A DNA stretch of 64,000 bases from Maricaulis sp965242785 (GCA_965242785.1 CBDETA010000004.1:434001-498000), one strand, 5' to 3'. Positions 25,820 through 33,161 are shown, numbered from the stretch's first letter. The notes: generated by a model not told the origin, from the letters alone. Numbers and translations are program-made.

Positions 25820-26196
25820 GCTGCCATCTTCTGCCGGGTCAGCGCCCCGGCTATGCGGGCGATCAGCTCACGCGGCTGGATCGGCTTGACCAGGCAATCA
25901 TGCGCCCCCGCCTGCAGGGCGGCGACGGTGTCGGCCTCATGCGCATAGGGCAGCAGCATCATGACCGGGACGTCGGCGGTGGCGGCGGCCGTTTTCAGCC
26001 GGGTCAGCACCTCCAGTCCGCGCATGTCCGGCAGCATCATGTCGACCAGGACCAGTTTCGGCGGGGCCCAGCTCGCCAGGTCCAGCGCCGAGCGTCCGTC
26101 GATGGCGGTAAGCACGGAGTGTCCGTTCATGGTCAGCCGATGGCACAAGAGCGTCGTCATCATCGGTTCGTTCTGGACAATCAGGATGGGTTTCAT
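25816..26196 (-). CDS. Stand-alone receiver protein with altered acidic pocket
   Basis: A 126-residue single receiver domain. The phosphoacceptor Asp is kept (D52 in VLVDMMLPDMRG), as is the Lys (K104 in LVKPI). The acidic pair that normally binds Mg2+ is replaced by Gln-Asn (ILIVQNEP, residues 4-11), and the switch Thr of the usual MLTA motif is missing (LLPYA). Phosphorylation may therefore be weak or absent. It has no output domain. GGGAGA precedes the ATG. It starts the exopolysaccharide-type gene group, 81 bp after hfaD, and may act as an adaptor for the synthase. Confidence 0.8.
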   Translation of the reverse strand: MKPILIVQNEPMMTTLLCHRLTMNGHSVLTAIDGRSALDLASWAPPKLVLVDMMLPDMRGLEVLTRLKTAAATADVPVMMLLPYAHEADTVAALQAGAHDCLVKPIQPRELIARIAGALTRQKMAA

Positions 26197-26233
26197 TGCA
26201 CATCTCCCTTGCAAGACAGGACTGAATGAAAGA

Positions 26234-26265
26234 CGCCGGGCCCGAGGAGGGGGGATGGCCCGGCG
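26234..26265 (-). terminator. Terminator or attenuator after hfaD
   Basis: On the minus strand a 9-bp perfect stem (CGCCGGGCC with GGCCCGGCG, 14-base loop) is followed by the T-rich stretch TCTTTCATT. It lies between hfaD and the receiver gene, so it may end most hfaABD transcripts while letting some read through into the polysaccharide genes. Confidence 0.6.
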
Positions 26266-26277
26266 CCTTTCGCCGGC

Positions 26278-27237
26278 TCAATCGACGTTGATGCTGACGG
26301 AATTCCCGATTGCCGCTGCCGTGGCAGCTGCATCGGCGCCGTAACCGATCGTCGCATTGAGCACAGCCAGTTGACCGGCCACGTTCCACTGGTTCACCGA
26401 GCTGGAGACATTGCCGGCAATGGCGCTGTTCAGGCTCGTCAGGCTGTAGGAATTGCCGATGGACGCCGCGGTTGCCGTGGCGTCGGCAAAGCCGGCCAAG
26501 GTCCCGTTGAGTTCGGCCATCATGGTGCCGGAATTGCGCTGAGCCGCCACGATGGAGCTCCCGCCCGGCATTTCCACGGACAGGGAGTTGCCGATCGAGG
26601 CCGCGGTCATGCTGACTTCGTTGAGGTCCGAGGCGGCGCCTGACAGGGCAGCAGACATGTTGCCCAGATTGTTCTGGTCGACCGTCATGTCGACCCGGGC
26701 GGCCGTCGAACCGATCGAGGCTGTGTTTCCGATCGCGGCGGACGTGATCGCGACCGTGTCAATGGCGTTGACCGACGCAAACGCTCCGGCGGTCGCGTTG
26801 CCCTCATTGCCCTGGGTCAGATCGGCGCCGACATTCGCGGCCGCTTCCAGCGCGTAGGAATTGCCGATGGCGGCAGACGTGGCGGTCAGGTCACCCACGG
26901 CGGTGCTGATCAGGTTCAGGTAGGAATCCTGGTTGCCCGAATTGGATTGGCCGGTGGCGTAGTCGACGGCATTGGACGCAGCCTGGTTGGCACCCCCCAG
27001 ATCGACGCTGACGGCCGACAGACTGTCAGCGCTCAGATCGACAGAGGCATCGATCAGCTCGGAACCGCCCAGATCAACACTGGCGTCGATCAGGTTGTCA
27101 CCGCCGATTTCAACCGTGGCATCGGCGATTTCGCCCAGGCCCAGGTCAACATCGACCAACGGGTCGGTGGACTGGGCAAAGGCCGCAGGACCGGACAGGA
27201 CCACCACAGCGGTGGCAAGCAGAACAGACCGTTTCAT
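26278..27237 (-). CDS. hfaD: HfaD-like holdfast anchor adhesin with curlin-like repeats
   Basis: A 319-residue exported protein (signal peptide to residue 22, AAFAQ). It is rich in Ala, Ser, Asn and Gly with almost no Lys. Five imperfect repeats of about 45 residues each contain a Gln-x-Asn motif (Gln at 97, 142, 188, 233, 283) and, exactly 27 residues later, an Ile-Gly-Asn motif (Ile at 124, 169, 215, 260, 310). This resembles curlin-type amyloid repeats. Position after HfaB-like and HfaA-like genes matches the Caulobacter hfaABD operon, whose products anchor the holdfast to the cell. CGGGAG precedes the ATG. Confidence 0.65.
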   Translation of the reverse strand: MKRSVLLATAVVVLSGPAAFAQSTDPLVDVDLGLGEIADATVEIGGDNLIDASVDLGGSELIDASVDLSADSLSAVSVDLGGANQAASNAVDYATGQSNSGNQDSYLNLISTAVGDLTATSAAIGNSYALEAAANVGADLTQGNEGNATAGAFASVNAIDTVAITSAAIGNTASIGSTAARVDMTVDQNNLGNMSAALSGAASDLNEVSMTAASIGNSLSVEMPGGSSIVAAQRNSGTMMAELNGTLAGFADATATAASIGNSYSLTSLNSAIAGNVSSSVNQWNVAGQLAVLNATIGYGADAAATAAAIGNSVSINVD

Positions 27238-27239
27238 GA

Positions 27240-28100
27240 TTATTCTCCCGAATTGAGGGTCTGGTGAGGAGCAGGAGCACCGGTCGCGGTGGCGCCTGCG
27301 GCGGAACAGGACTGCGCGGCTTCGCCGGCAAGGCCTGAAACAAGATCGAAAACAGCGCTTTCGATGATGGTGCGGATTGCGGTGTGGACCGGCTCCTGGA
27401 CGCGTTCGCCCAGGCCGATATCCAGCGTTGTGTCGCCGATGAATTCGAACACGCCCGCGCGGATCTCGTGGCCGCGGATGACCTTGCTCTGACTGACGAT
27501 GTCGATGACCCGAAGGTCCGTGGCATCGACCAGCCGCAGGTCCAGGCCTACGGTCATCGCGTAGTGGCGGCGGCCGCCGACCAGGGGGCCGATGCGGGCT
27601 TCAGACACGCCGCTGTGCAGGTTGAAGTTCAGCTCTGTGATCCCGCCCAGGACGATGTAGTCGCTGCCCGCGATCGAGCCCGCCATGACCCGGCGATAAT
27701 GCTCGGTTGGCTGGCCATCGGGACCGATGAGCCGGCTGTTGGCGTATTCCAGCTCCAGCTGGGCCACGCGGGTGTCCAGGCGCTCGGCCAGCGGAAACCC
27801 GGCCCGGGCCAGTGCAGACATCACCATCAGGGCTGCGCCCTGGGTGGCGACAGTGCCGTCCAGCGAGGAAAAGCGGCCGGTCAGGTCGCCCACCTCGCCG
27901 ACGGCGATGCGGGGACGGACCGGCGAGGCGCGCTCAGACAGGCAATCGAGACCTGCGGAATAGGCGGTGCTGTTGTCGGTCACCTCGGCGCCGGTCTGGC
28001 GGATCATGGTGGAATGCACATCGCCGGGCAGGCTGGCGCAGCCGGTGGCCGCAAGCAGGGACAGGGCGCTCAGGCCGCGGAGCAGGGCGGAACGGGTCAT
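27240..28100 (-). CDS. hfaB: HfaB-like CsgG-family outer membrane secretion lipoprotein
   Basis: A 286-residue lipoprotein: signal peptide with lipobox LAATGC (Cys 21), then a CsgG-like fold with RIAVGEVGDLTGRF, a DYIVLGGITELNFN strand and an RRHYAMTVGLDLRLVD strand, as in CsgG where these form the periplasmic ring and channel. In Caulobacter HfaB secretes HfaA and HfaD to the surface, where they hold the holdfast polysaccharide. The ATG lies one base after the HfaA stop. The last 25 residues are Ala-rich and disordered. CsgG-family membership is clear; the Hfa assignment comes from gene order. Confidence 0.8.
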   Translation of the reverse strand: MTRSALLRGLSALSLLAATGCASLPGDVHSTMIRQTGAEVTDNSTAYSAGLDCLSERASPVRPRIAVGEVGDLTGRFSSLDGTVATQGAALMVMSALARAGFPLAERLDTRVAQLELEYANSRLIGPDGQPTEHYRRVMAGSIAGSDYIVLGGITELNFNLHSGVSEARIGPLVGGRRHYAMTVGLDLRLVDATDLRVIDIVSQSKVIRGHEIRAGVFEFIGDTTLDIGLGERVQEPVHTAIRTIIESAVFDLVSGLAGEAAQSCSAAGATATGAPAPHQTLNSGE

Positions 28101-28101
28101 G

Positions 28102-28458
28102 TCAGCCCCCCGAGCCCGACGGGACCTGGCCGACAATGGCGGTCTGGTCGCCCAGATTGATCTGGGTGGTGTCGAGCACCACCGTGTTGTTGTTGCCGGT
28201 GACCGTGACGCTGATCAGATTGCCGATGGCCGTGGCCTGCCCCAGCGCGGTGGCGCGGCCCCAATCCATCATCAGCCGGTCCCGCGAAGCGTTGCCGGAG
28301 ACGCTCGAGGCGGACGCCTGACCAGCGCCGGCCACAATGATGCGGTTGCCGCGCCCGTCCTGCTGGAAGCTCATCGCCTGGTTCACAGCGAAGCCGGAAT
28401 CCAGGCTGACGGGGGCGGACATTTGCAACGCGGCAAGGGCAAGGCTGGCGAATGGCAT
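28102..28458 (-). CDS. hfaA: HfaA-like curlin-type anchor subunit
   Basis: A 118-residue secreted protein with a short hydrophobic N-terminus (residues 2-18, without the usual positive charge). The mature part is rich in Asn, Gln, Gly and Ser, with FQQDGRGNRIIV (31-42), ATAIGNLISVTV (75-86) and TQINLGDQTAI (98-108), echoing both the IGN and the Q-x-N-x-G motifs of the HfaD-like protein downstream. Small curlin-like proteins in this position are HfaA in Caulobacter, where HfaA forms stable multimers. A strong site (GAGGAGG) precedes the ATG. It is the first gene of the minus-strand operon facing the H-NOX gene. Confidence 0.7.
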   Translation of the reverse strand: MPFASLALAALQMSAPVSLDSGFAVNQAMSFQQDGRGNRIIVAGAGQASASSVSGNASRDRLMMDWGRATALGQATAIGNLISVTVTGNNNTVVLDTTQINLGDQTAIVGQVPSGSGG

Positions 28459-28563
28459 GTGAAACCTCCTCGGTTCATTGCGTCATGTCCCGAGGTTCGC
28501 AGCCGGACCGGCGTGGCGATATTGACCAGGCGGTAGGAAGGTTTGGGCAGAGGAACAGGATGA

Positions 28564-28652
28564 CCTGACCGAAAGGACAGGGTCCCTGACCGAAAAATCA
28601 GGGGCGCGCGACCGTAAGGCGAGCGAAGGACCTACCTGTCCGAATGGTCAGG
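28564..28652. promoter_or_regulatory. Three 18-bp palindromic sites between hfaA and the H-NOX gene
   Basis: Sites at 28564-28581, 28585-28602 and 28635-28652 share the layout CCTG(A/T)CC-GAA(A/T)-N7, the last seven bases being GGACAGG, AATCAGG and GGTCAGG. The 7-4-7 inverted form fits a dimeric response regulator. The first two are 21 bp apart (two helix turns); a weaker match begins at 28607. The array lies in the shared promoter region of two divergent operons, so the NarL/FixJ-type regulator encoded nearby is the leading candidate binder. Confidence 0.6.
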
Positions 28653-28707
28653 TTGATCCGGACCAGCGTGCGGTGAGAATGGGGCCGGGATCTGCGAGGA
28701 GATTTTC

Positions 28708-29256
28708 ATGAAGGGTGTCGTGTTTCGACAATTCCTGGATCATGTCGAAGCGAATTTCGGCGATGCGCTGGTCGACAGCATCCTGGACACGGCCGACCTG
28801 CCGTCGGGCGGGGCCTATACGAATGTCGGCTATTACGACCATGCCGAGATGCTGACCCTGGTGGCGCGAGCCTCCGAGCTGACCGGCCGGTCGCATCGCG
28901 ACCTCTTGGTCGGGTTCGGACAGTCGCTGTTTGCAGCGCTGATCGCCAGTCACGCGCAGGCCGGAGTGACGCACCCGTTCGACCTGCTCCAGCGCATTCA
29001 CGGTGTGATCCACCGCGATGTCAGAAAACTCTACCCGGACGCCGAGGTTCCCGAAATCATCGTGGCCGAGCGTGCGGGTGAAGAACGGTTGATTGTCGAC
29101 TACACCTCGTCACGCCCCATGGCAGACTTGTGCGAGGGCATGATCCTGGCGACGCTGGACCACTACGGCAAAGACGGCGACTATGCGGTGATCCGATCCG
29201 ACAATGCGAGCGCGCCCCTGCGGGAGGCCCGTTTTGAGATCACGCGCAGGATGTGA
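28708..29256 (+). CDS. hnoX: H-NOX heme nitric oxide sensor
   Basis: A 182-residue stand-alone H-NOX (HNOB) protein that binds heme and senses NO. It starts MKGVVFRQFLDHVE, has the LPSGGAYTNVGYYDHAEM segment, the proximal heme ligand His 102 in VIHRDVRKLYP, the conserved Pro 115, and the heme-propionate-binding Y132-x-S134-x-R136 motif. All key residues are at family positions. No obvious distal Tyr suggests NO rather than O2 binding. GAGGAG precedes the ATG. The stop overlaps the GTG of a histidine kinase gene, the usual partner of bacterial H-NOX proteins. Confidence 0.95.
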   Translation: MKGVVFRQFLDHVEANFGDALVDSILDTADLPSGGAYTNVGYYDHAEMLTLVARASELTGRSHRDLLVGFGQSLFAALIASHAQAGVTHPFDLLQRIHGVIHRDVRKLYPDAEVPEIIVAERAGEERLIVDYTSSRPMADLCEGMILATLDHYGKDGDYAVIRSDNASAPLREARFEITRRM

Positions 29257-30929
29257 CCCTGACCGATATCGAAGACCAGCTGAACCGGTTGCAAAGGCGT
29301 CTCGCACGGGAAACCGCGGCGCGGGTGGAAGCCGAGCGTCTGCTCGAAGCCAAGTCGGCCAGCCTGTATGAAGCCACCGAGCGCCTGAGCGCCGAAACGG
29401 CCCAGGTGCAGCGACTGAGCCTGGCGATCGACCTGTCGGCCGACGGAATTGCGATCACGGATGCCGACGGCTGCTACACCTACATGAACCCGATGCATGC
29501 CAGCATGTTCGGGTATGCGTCCGTGGATGACTGTCTGGGCCGCCCCTGGCAGGAATTCTACGAGGCCGAAGTGCTGGCAATCTTCGAGCGCGAGGTGTTT
29601 CCGGCCTTCTTGCGCGACGGCTGTTGGCGGGGTGAGGCCACCGGACGGGCCCAGGACGGTTCGCCAGTGCACCAGAACCTGTCGCTGACGGCCCTGCCGG
29701 ATGGCGGCATCCTGTGCTCGACACGCGATGCGGCGATCTTCAAGCGTCGCGAGGCGCAGCGCGAACGCCTGCAGCAATTGCTGGCTGATGCGGAGCGGCG
29801 GGACGCACTGGGGCGGATGGCCTCTTCGGTCGCCCATGACTTTGCCAATATCCTGGCGACGATCAATGCGTCGGCCAAGCTGCTGGAAACCGCCACCACC
29901 GCGACGGACCCGTCCGTGCTGATCCGCCGCATCCTGACATCCTGTTCCCAGGCAGATGCCCTGGTCACGGATCTGATGGGGTTCGACCCCCAACCGGTGC
30001 GCGAGGCCTGCGCGGTCAATGAGGTCATTCGCGATGTCGGCGAAGTGATGGTCAACCAGTTCTCGTCCGGACAATTGCTGGACATCGCGCCCGGGACCCG
30101 GCGCCTGGTCTGTGAAACCGACCCGACGCTCTATGCCCGTCTCGCGGCGAACCTGATCAAGAATGCCCTGGAAGCGCTCGGTCCGCGCGGGCTCGTCAAG
30201 GTCTCCCTGGAGCGCGTGGAGACCGACGCGGCGATCAACCTGCCCTTCCAGCCGGCGGCCAGCTTCCGGCGCGGCCGGGCCGTCTACCCCGCCGCCCGAC
30301 TGGTGGTCAGCGATGATGGATCGGGCATGCCACAGGAATCCCTGGACAATGCCTTCACGCCCTTTCAGTCAAGCAAGGGCCGGGGCCGCGGCCTGGGCCT
30401 CGCCACCATCGACGCTCTGCTGACCGGGCAACCGGGCCAGATCGCCGTCTTCAGCCGGCCCGGCGAAGGCAGTTTCTTCGTGCTGGACCTGCCCCTGCAG
30501 GAAACCGGGGTCGACCTCAGCCCCACGCCACGCTCGGAAATCGCCGAACCCGTCGCCTCCAAAGGCGCGCTGGTGGTTGATGACGATGCCGTCCAGGTGG
30601 AGTTCATGTGCGAAGCCCTGCGGATGGCGGGCTGGGACCCGGTCGCCTTCACGGACCCCGTCGAGGCCCTGAGGGTCTTCAAGGCCGCCCCGAGAGCCTT
30701 CGGGCTTGTCGTCACCGACCGGCGCATGCCCCAGATGAGTGGCGATGAACTGGTCCGTTCCATGCTGGATATCCGGCCGGGAACCCGTATCGTCATGTGT
30801 TCGGGCGCCCTGCAGACGCCATTGCCGCCCGGCCTGTCCGGCACCTTGGCCAAACCCGCCCTGCTGGAAGACGTCATCAATCTGGTCGGCCCGCCGCCGG
30901 CCCGCGAGGCCACCGAGGCGCTGACATGA
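29253..30929 (+). CDS. Soluble hybrid histidine kinase, H-NOX partner
   Basis: A 558-residue cytoplasmic kinase with no membrane segment. In order: coiled coil (5-55), PAS domain (about 55-165), dimerisation domain with phosphorylated His 195 in SSVAHDFANIL, ATPase domain (N304 in the N box, DDGSGM at 354-359, GRGRGLGLAT at 376-385) and a C-terminal receiver (acidic DDD at 443-445, phosphoacceptor D489 in VVTDRRMPQMSG, K534). It is organised like the HnoK kinases that H-NOX inhibits when NO-bound, but with an added receiver. GTG start overlaps the H-NOX stop by 4 bp; the stop overlaps the next ATG by 4 bp. No Hpt domain is present. Confidence 0.9.
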   Translation: MTLTDIEDQLNRLQRRLARETAARVEAERLLEAKSASLYEATERLSAETAQVQRLSLAIDLSADGIAITDADGCYTYMNPMHASMFGYASVDDCLGRPWQEFYEAEVLAIFEREVFPAFLRDGCWRGEATGRAQDGSPVHQNLSLTALPDGGILCSTRDAAIFKRREAQRERLQQLLADAERRDALGRMASSVAHDFANILATINASAKLLETATTATDPSVLIRRILTSCSQADALVTDLMGFDPQPVREACAVNEVIRDVGEVMVNQFSSGQLLDIAPGTRRLVCETDPTLYARLAANLIKNALEALGPRGLVKVSLERVETDAAINLPFQPAASFRRGRAVYPAARLVVSDDGSGMPQESLDNAFTPFQSSKGRGRGLGLATIDALLTGQPGQIAVFSRPGEGSFFVLDLPLQETGVDLSPTPRSEIAEPVASKGALVVDDDAVQVEFMCEALRMAGWDPVAFTDPVEALRVFKAAPRAFGLVVTDRRMPQMSGDELVRSMLDIRPGTRIVMCSGALQTPLPPGLSGTLAKPALLEDVINLVGPPPAREATEALT

Positions 30930-31531
30930 ATATTCTGATCGCCGACGATCACGACCTGGTGCTGGATGCGGTCCGGTCGCTGCTGGAAAACGAGCTGCCG
31001 GACGCGCAAATCGAGACCGCACGCTCCGGATCGGAAGTGGAGACTCTCCTGGATGAGGGCCGACGCTTCAGCCTGATCCTGCTGGACCTGCGCATGCCGG
31101 GCATTACCGGTGCCCAGGACGTCAAGGAGCTCATCCTGCGGCACGCCGACCAGCCCATCGCCATCCTGTCCGGCATGGCAGCCCGGATGGAGGTCCAGAT
31201 GCTGCTGGAAAGCGGCGCGCGCGGCTTCATCCCCAAGACGATGCCGGCCGAGGGGCTGGTGGCGGCCGTCCGACTCATCCTCGCCGGTCAGGTGTTCTCG
31301 CCGATGCAGACCGATGACGACAAGGACAGCGCCTTTTCTGCCCTGACGCCGCGGGAGCGCGAGGTCCTGTTCTGCCTGCAGCGCGGAGAAGCCAACAAGG
31401 AAATTGCGCGCAGCCTGAACATCCAGGAAACGACCGTAAAGCTGCATCTGCGCTCGCTGGCGCTCAAGCTTGAAGCCCGCAACCGGACTGAAGTCGTGGT
31501 GAAAGCCATCCAGGCCGGCTTGCTGGCCTAG
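30926..31531 (+). CDS. NarL/FixJ-family response regulator
   Basis: A 201-residue regulator: receiver domain (1-120; ADDHD at 6-10, phosphoacceptor D54 in LILLDLRMPG, Lys in FIPKTMP) and LuxR-type helix-turn-helix (about 136-200; LTPREREVLFCL, ANKEIARSLNIQETTVKLHL). Coupled by a 4-bp overlap to the hybrid kinase, it is the likely output of the H-NOX pathway. Divergent hfa genes and the palindrome array 2.3 kb upstream are plausible targets. The ATG at 30926 is certain from the receiver's first strand; longer in-frame extensions are read-through of the kinase region. Confidence 0.92.
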   Translation: MNILIADDHDLVLDAVRSLLENELPDAQIETARSGSEVETLLDEGRRFSLILLDLRMPGITGAQDVKELILRHADQPIAILSGMAARMEVQMLLESGARGFIPKTMPAEGLVAAVRLILAGQVFSPMQTDDDKDSAFSALTPREREVLFCLQRGEANKEIARSLNIQETTVKLHLRSLALKLEARNRTEVVVKAIQAGLLA

Positions 31532-31548
31532 CCTCGCCCGAGCGGGGT

Positions 31549-31640
<92 letters not shown>

Positions 31641-31956
31641 GCACGCAGTCCCGCGCATTCTACCCGTGGTCGGACGGGTTCCGAAGGCAAAGCAGGAGCC
31701 GATGGCTCAAGCGCGCGCTCCACGCGGGGAGCGGGGGTTTTGGCCGAGGGCTCGGACAAAATCAAGGGGACAACGCTGCTGCCTGCTTGCAATTTCTGCA
31801 TGCAGTTCGGTCATTCGTCGCATTCACCATTGTCAGCCCCGCCCTACTGGGGCACGGTTCGCGACCCTCAAGGGGGCCGGGAGCACACGAAAAAGATGTG
31901 GCCGGGCATCGGGGTATCAGCGGGACACCTCCCGTGTCGTTAAAGGGAGTATCAGA
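31641..31956. other. 316-bp gap upstream of a small lipoprotein gene
   Basis: Between the tRNA and the lipoprotein gene on opposite strands. It must hold promoters for both. I see no clear consensus boxes; AAAGGGAG just before the ATG at 31957 is the ribosome site of the lipoprotein. No protein-like frame is supported. Confidence 0.4.
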
Positions 31957-32259
31957 ATGAAGAAGATCTGGATCAGCAGCGTCGTGGGCGCTGCAGGGCT
32001 GCTCATGTTGTCCGCATGCGCAACCACATCCAATGATGAGATGGCGGCCAACGCGCCCGACGAGGGCGTGACCGAAGACGGTACGCAATATACTTGCCGC
32101 ATGATCCGCGTCACCGGAACGCGGCTGTCCGAGCGCGTCTGCACCAGCAATGAGCAGTGGGAAGACCAGGCCCGTCGCACCCAGGATGGTGTCGACCATA
32201 TCGGCGCCCACGATCGCGGCGCCGTGCGCCCGGCCGAATATGGTGGCCCGGGCGGCTAG
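31957..32259 (+). CDS. Small conserved lipoprotein
   Basis: A 100-residue lipoprotein: signal peptide with lipobox LSAC (Cys 21), a short acidic linker and a conserved core YTCRMIRVTGTRLSERVC followed by QWED. Similar small proteins with two Cys in this spacing are widespread in Alphaproteobacteria without an assigned function. The Cys pair could form a disulfide in the periplasm. The real start is fixed by the signal peptide and the AAAGGGAG site. A 12-bp hairpin follows the gene. Confidence 0.75.
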   Translation: MKKIWISSVVGAAGLLMLSACATTSNDEMAANAPDEGVTEDGTQYTCRMIRVTGTRLSERVCTSNEQWEDQARRTQDGVDHIGAHDRGAVRPAEYGGPGG

Positions 32260-32287
32260 GCCCTGCAGGGCTGATCAGCACATCAAA

Positions 32288-32316
32288 GCATGGGCGAGAT
32301 TGACTCTCGCCCATGC
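32288..32316. terminator. Perfect 12-bp hairpin after the lipoprotein gene
   Basis: GCATGGGCGAGA pairs perfectly with TCTCGCCCATGC across loop TTGAC. There is no T run on the plus side, so it may act as an RNA 3' end stabiliser or a weak terminator before rplU. Confidence 0.55.
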
Positions 32317-32467
32317 ATGCGTATAACGCCCGCTCCTGCTCGCACGGCCTGCCTGTGCGGGCCCATAAATATTGAACAACGCTCCGGGCATACGGGGTGA
32401 AGAAAAAGGACCTCGCCAGACCTTGTACGCAAGGGCTGGACGGGATCGAAAACAAGGATCGAAGATC

Positions 32468-33145
32468 ATGTTTGCAGTGATCAAGACCGGCGGCAAGCAA
32501 TACCGCGTCGCAGCCGGTGACGAAATTCGCATTGAAAAGCTTGACGGTGCGCCCGGCGATACGCTGGCGCTCGGCGATGTCCTCATGCTCGGCTCGGATG
32601 CCGGCGTCACGGTCGGTTCTCCGCTCGTCGACGGCGCCCAGGTGATCGGCGAACTGCTGGACACCAACCGCGACAAGAAGGTCATCGTCTTCAAGAAGCG
32701 CCGCCGCCAGAACTACCGCCGCACCAAGGGCCACCGCCAGTGGGGCTCGACGGTCCGCATCGCCGAGATCGTCGCTCCGGGCCAGACCGCCAAGACCAAG
32801 CTGAAGTCGACCACGGCTGCGCCGAAGACCGAAGCCAAGGCGCCTGAAACCAAAGCTGCCCCGAAGAAGGCTGCAGCTCCGAAGGCCGAGGCCAAGGCTG
32901 CTGCGCCGAAGAAGGCCGCCGCCCCGAAAGCGGCTGCCAAGGCTGCCAATGACGACCTGACCCAGCTGGCTGGCGTCGGTCCGGCCCTGGCCACCAAGCT
33001 GAATGAAGCCGGTGTCACCTCCTACGCCCAGATCGCGGCGTGGACGGATGCCGACATGGAGACCCTCTCCGAGACCATCACCGGTCTCAAGGCCAAGGCC
33101 GAGAAGGGTGACTGGATCAACGCCGCGAAAGCGCTGGCGTCGTAA
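32468..33145 (+). CDS. rplU: 50S ribosomal protein L21 with C-terminal extension
   Basis: A 225-residue form of L21. Residues 1-103 are standard L21 (MFAVIKTGGKQYRVAAGD, then VIVFKKRRRQNYRR and GHRQ), which binds 23S rRNA. An Ala/Lys/Pro-rich linker (about 110-165) leads to a helix-hairpin-helix-like domain (about 165-225; LTQLAGVGPALATKLNEAGV). Such extensions occur in alphaproteobacterial L21 and may bind nucleic acid. The ATG at 32468 starts the L21 fold directly. rpmA follows after 16 bp, as usual. The role of the extension is unknown. Confidence 0.95.
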   Translation: MFAVIKTGGKQYRVAAGDEIRIEKLDGAPGDTLALGDVLMLGSDAGVTVGSPLVDGAQVIGELLDTNRDKKVIVFKKRRRQNYRRTKGHRQWGSTVRIAEIVAPGQTAKTKLKSTTAAPKTEAKAPETKAAPKKAAAPKAEAKAAAPKKAAAPKAAAKAANDDLTQLAGVGPALATKLNEAGVTSYAQIAAWTDADMETLSETITGLKAKAEKGDWINAAKALAS

Positions 33146-33161
33146 TCGGAGGGCTTAACTC

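Noticed and set aside
26278..27237. Ice-nucleation or haemagglutinin-type adhesin
   Set aside because: The repeat unit is about 45 residues with Q-x-N and IGN motifs, not the 16-residue or filamentous haemagglutinin repeats, and the gene sits beside a CsgG-type secretion gene.
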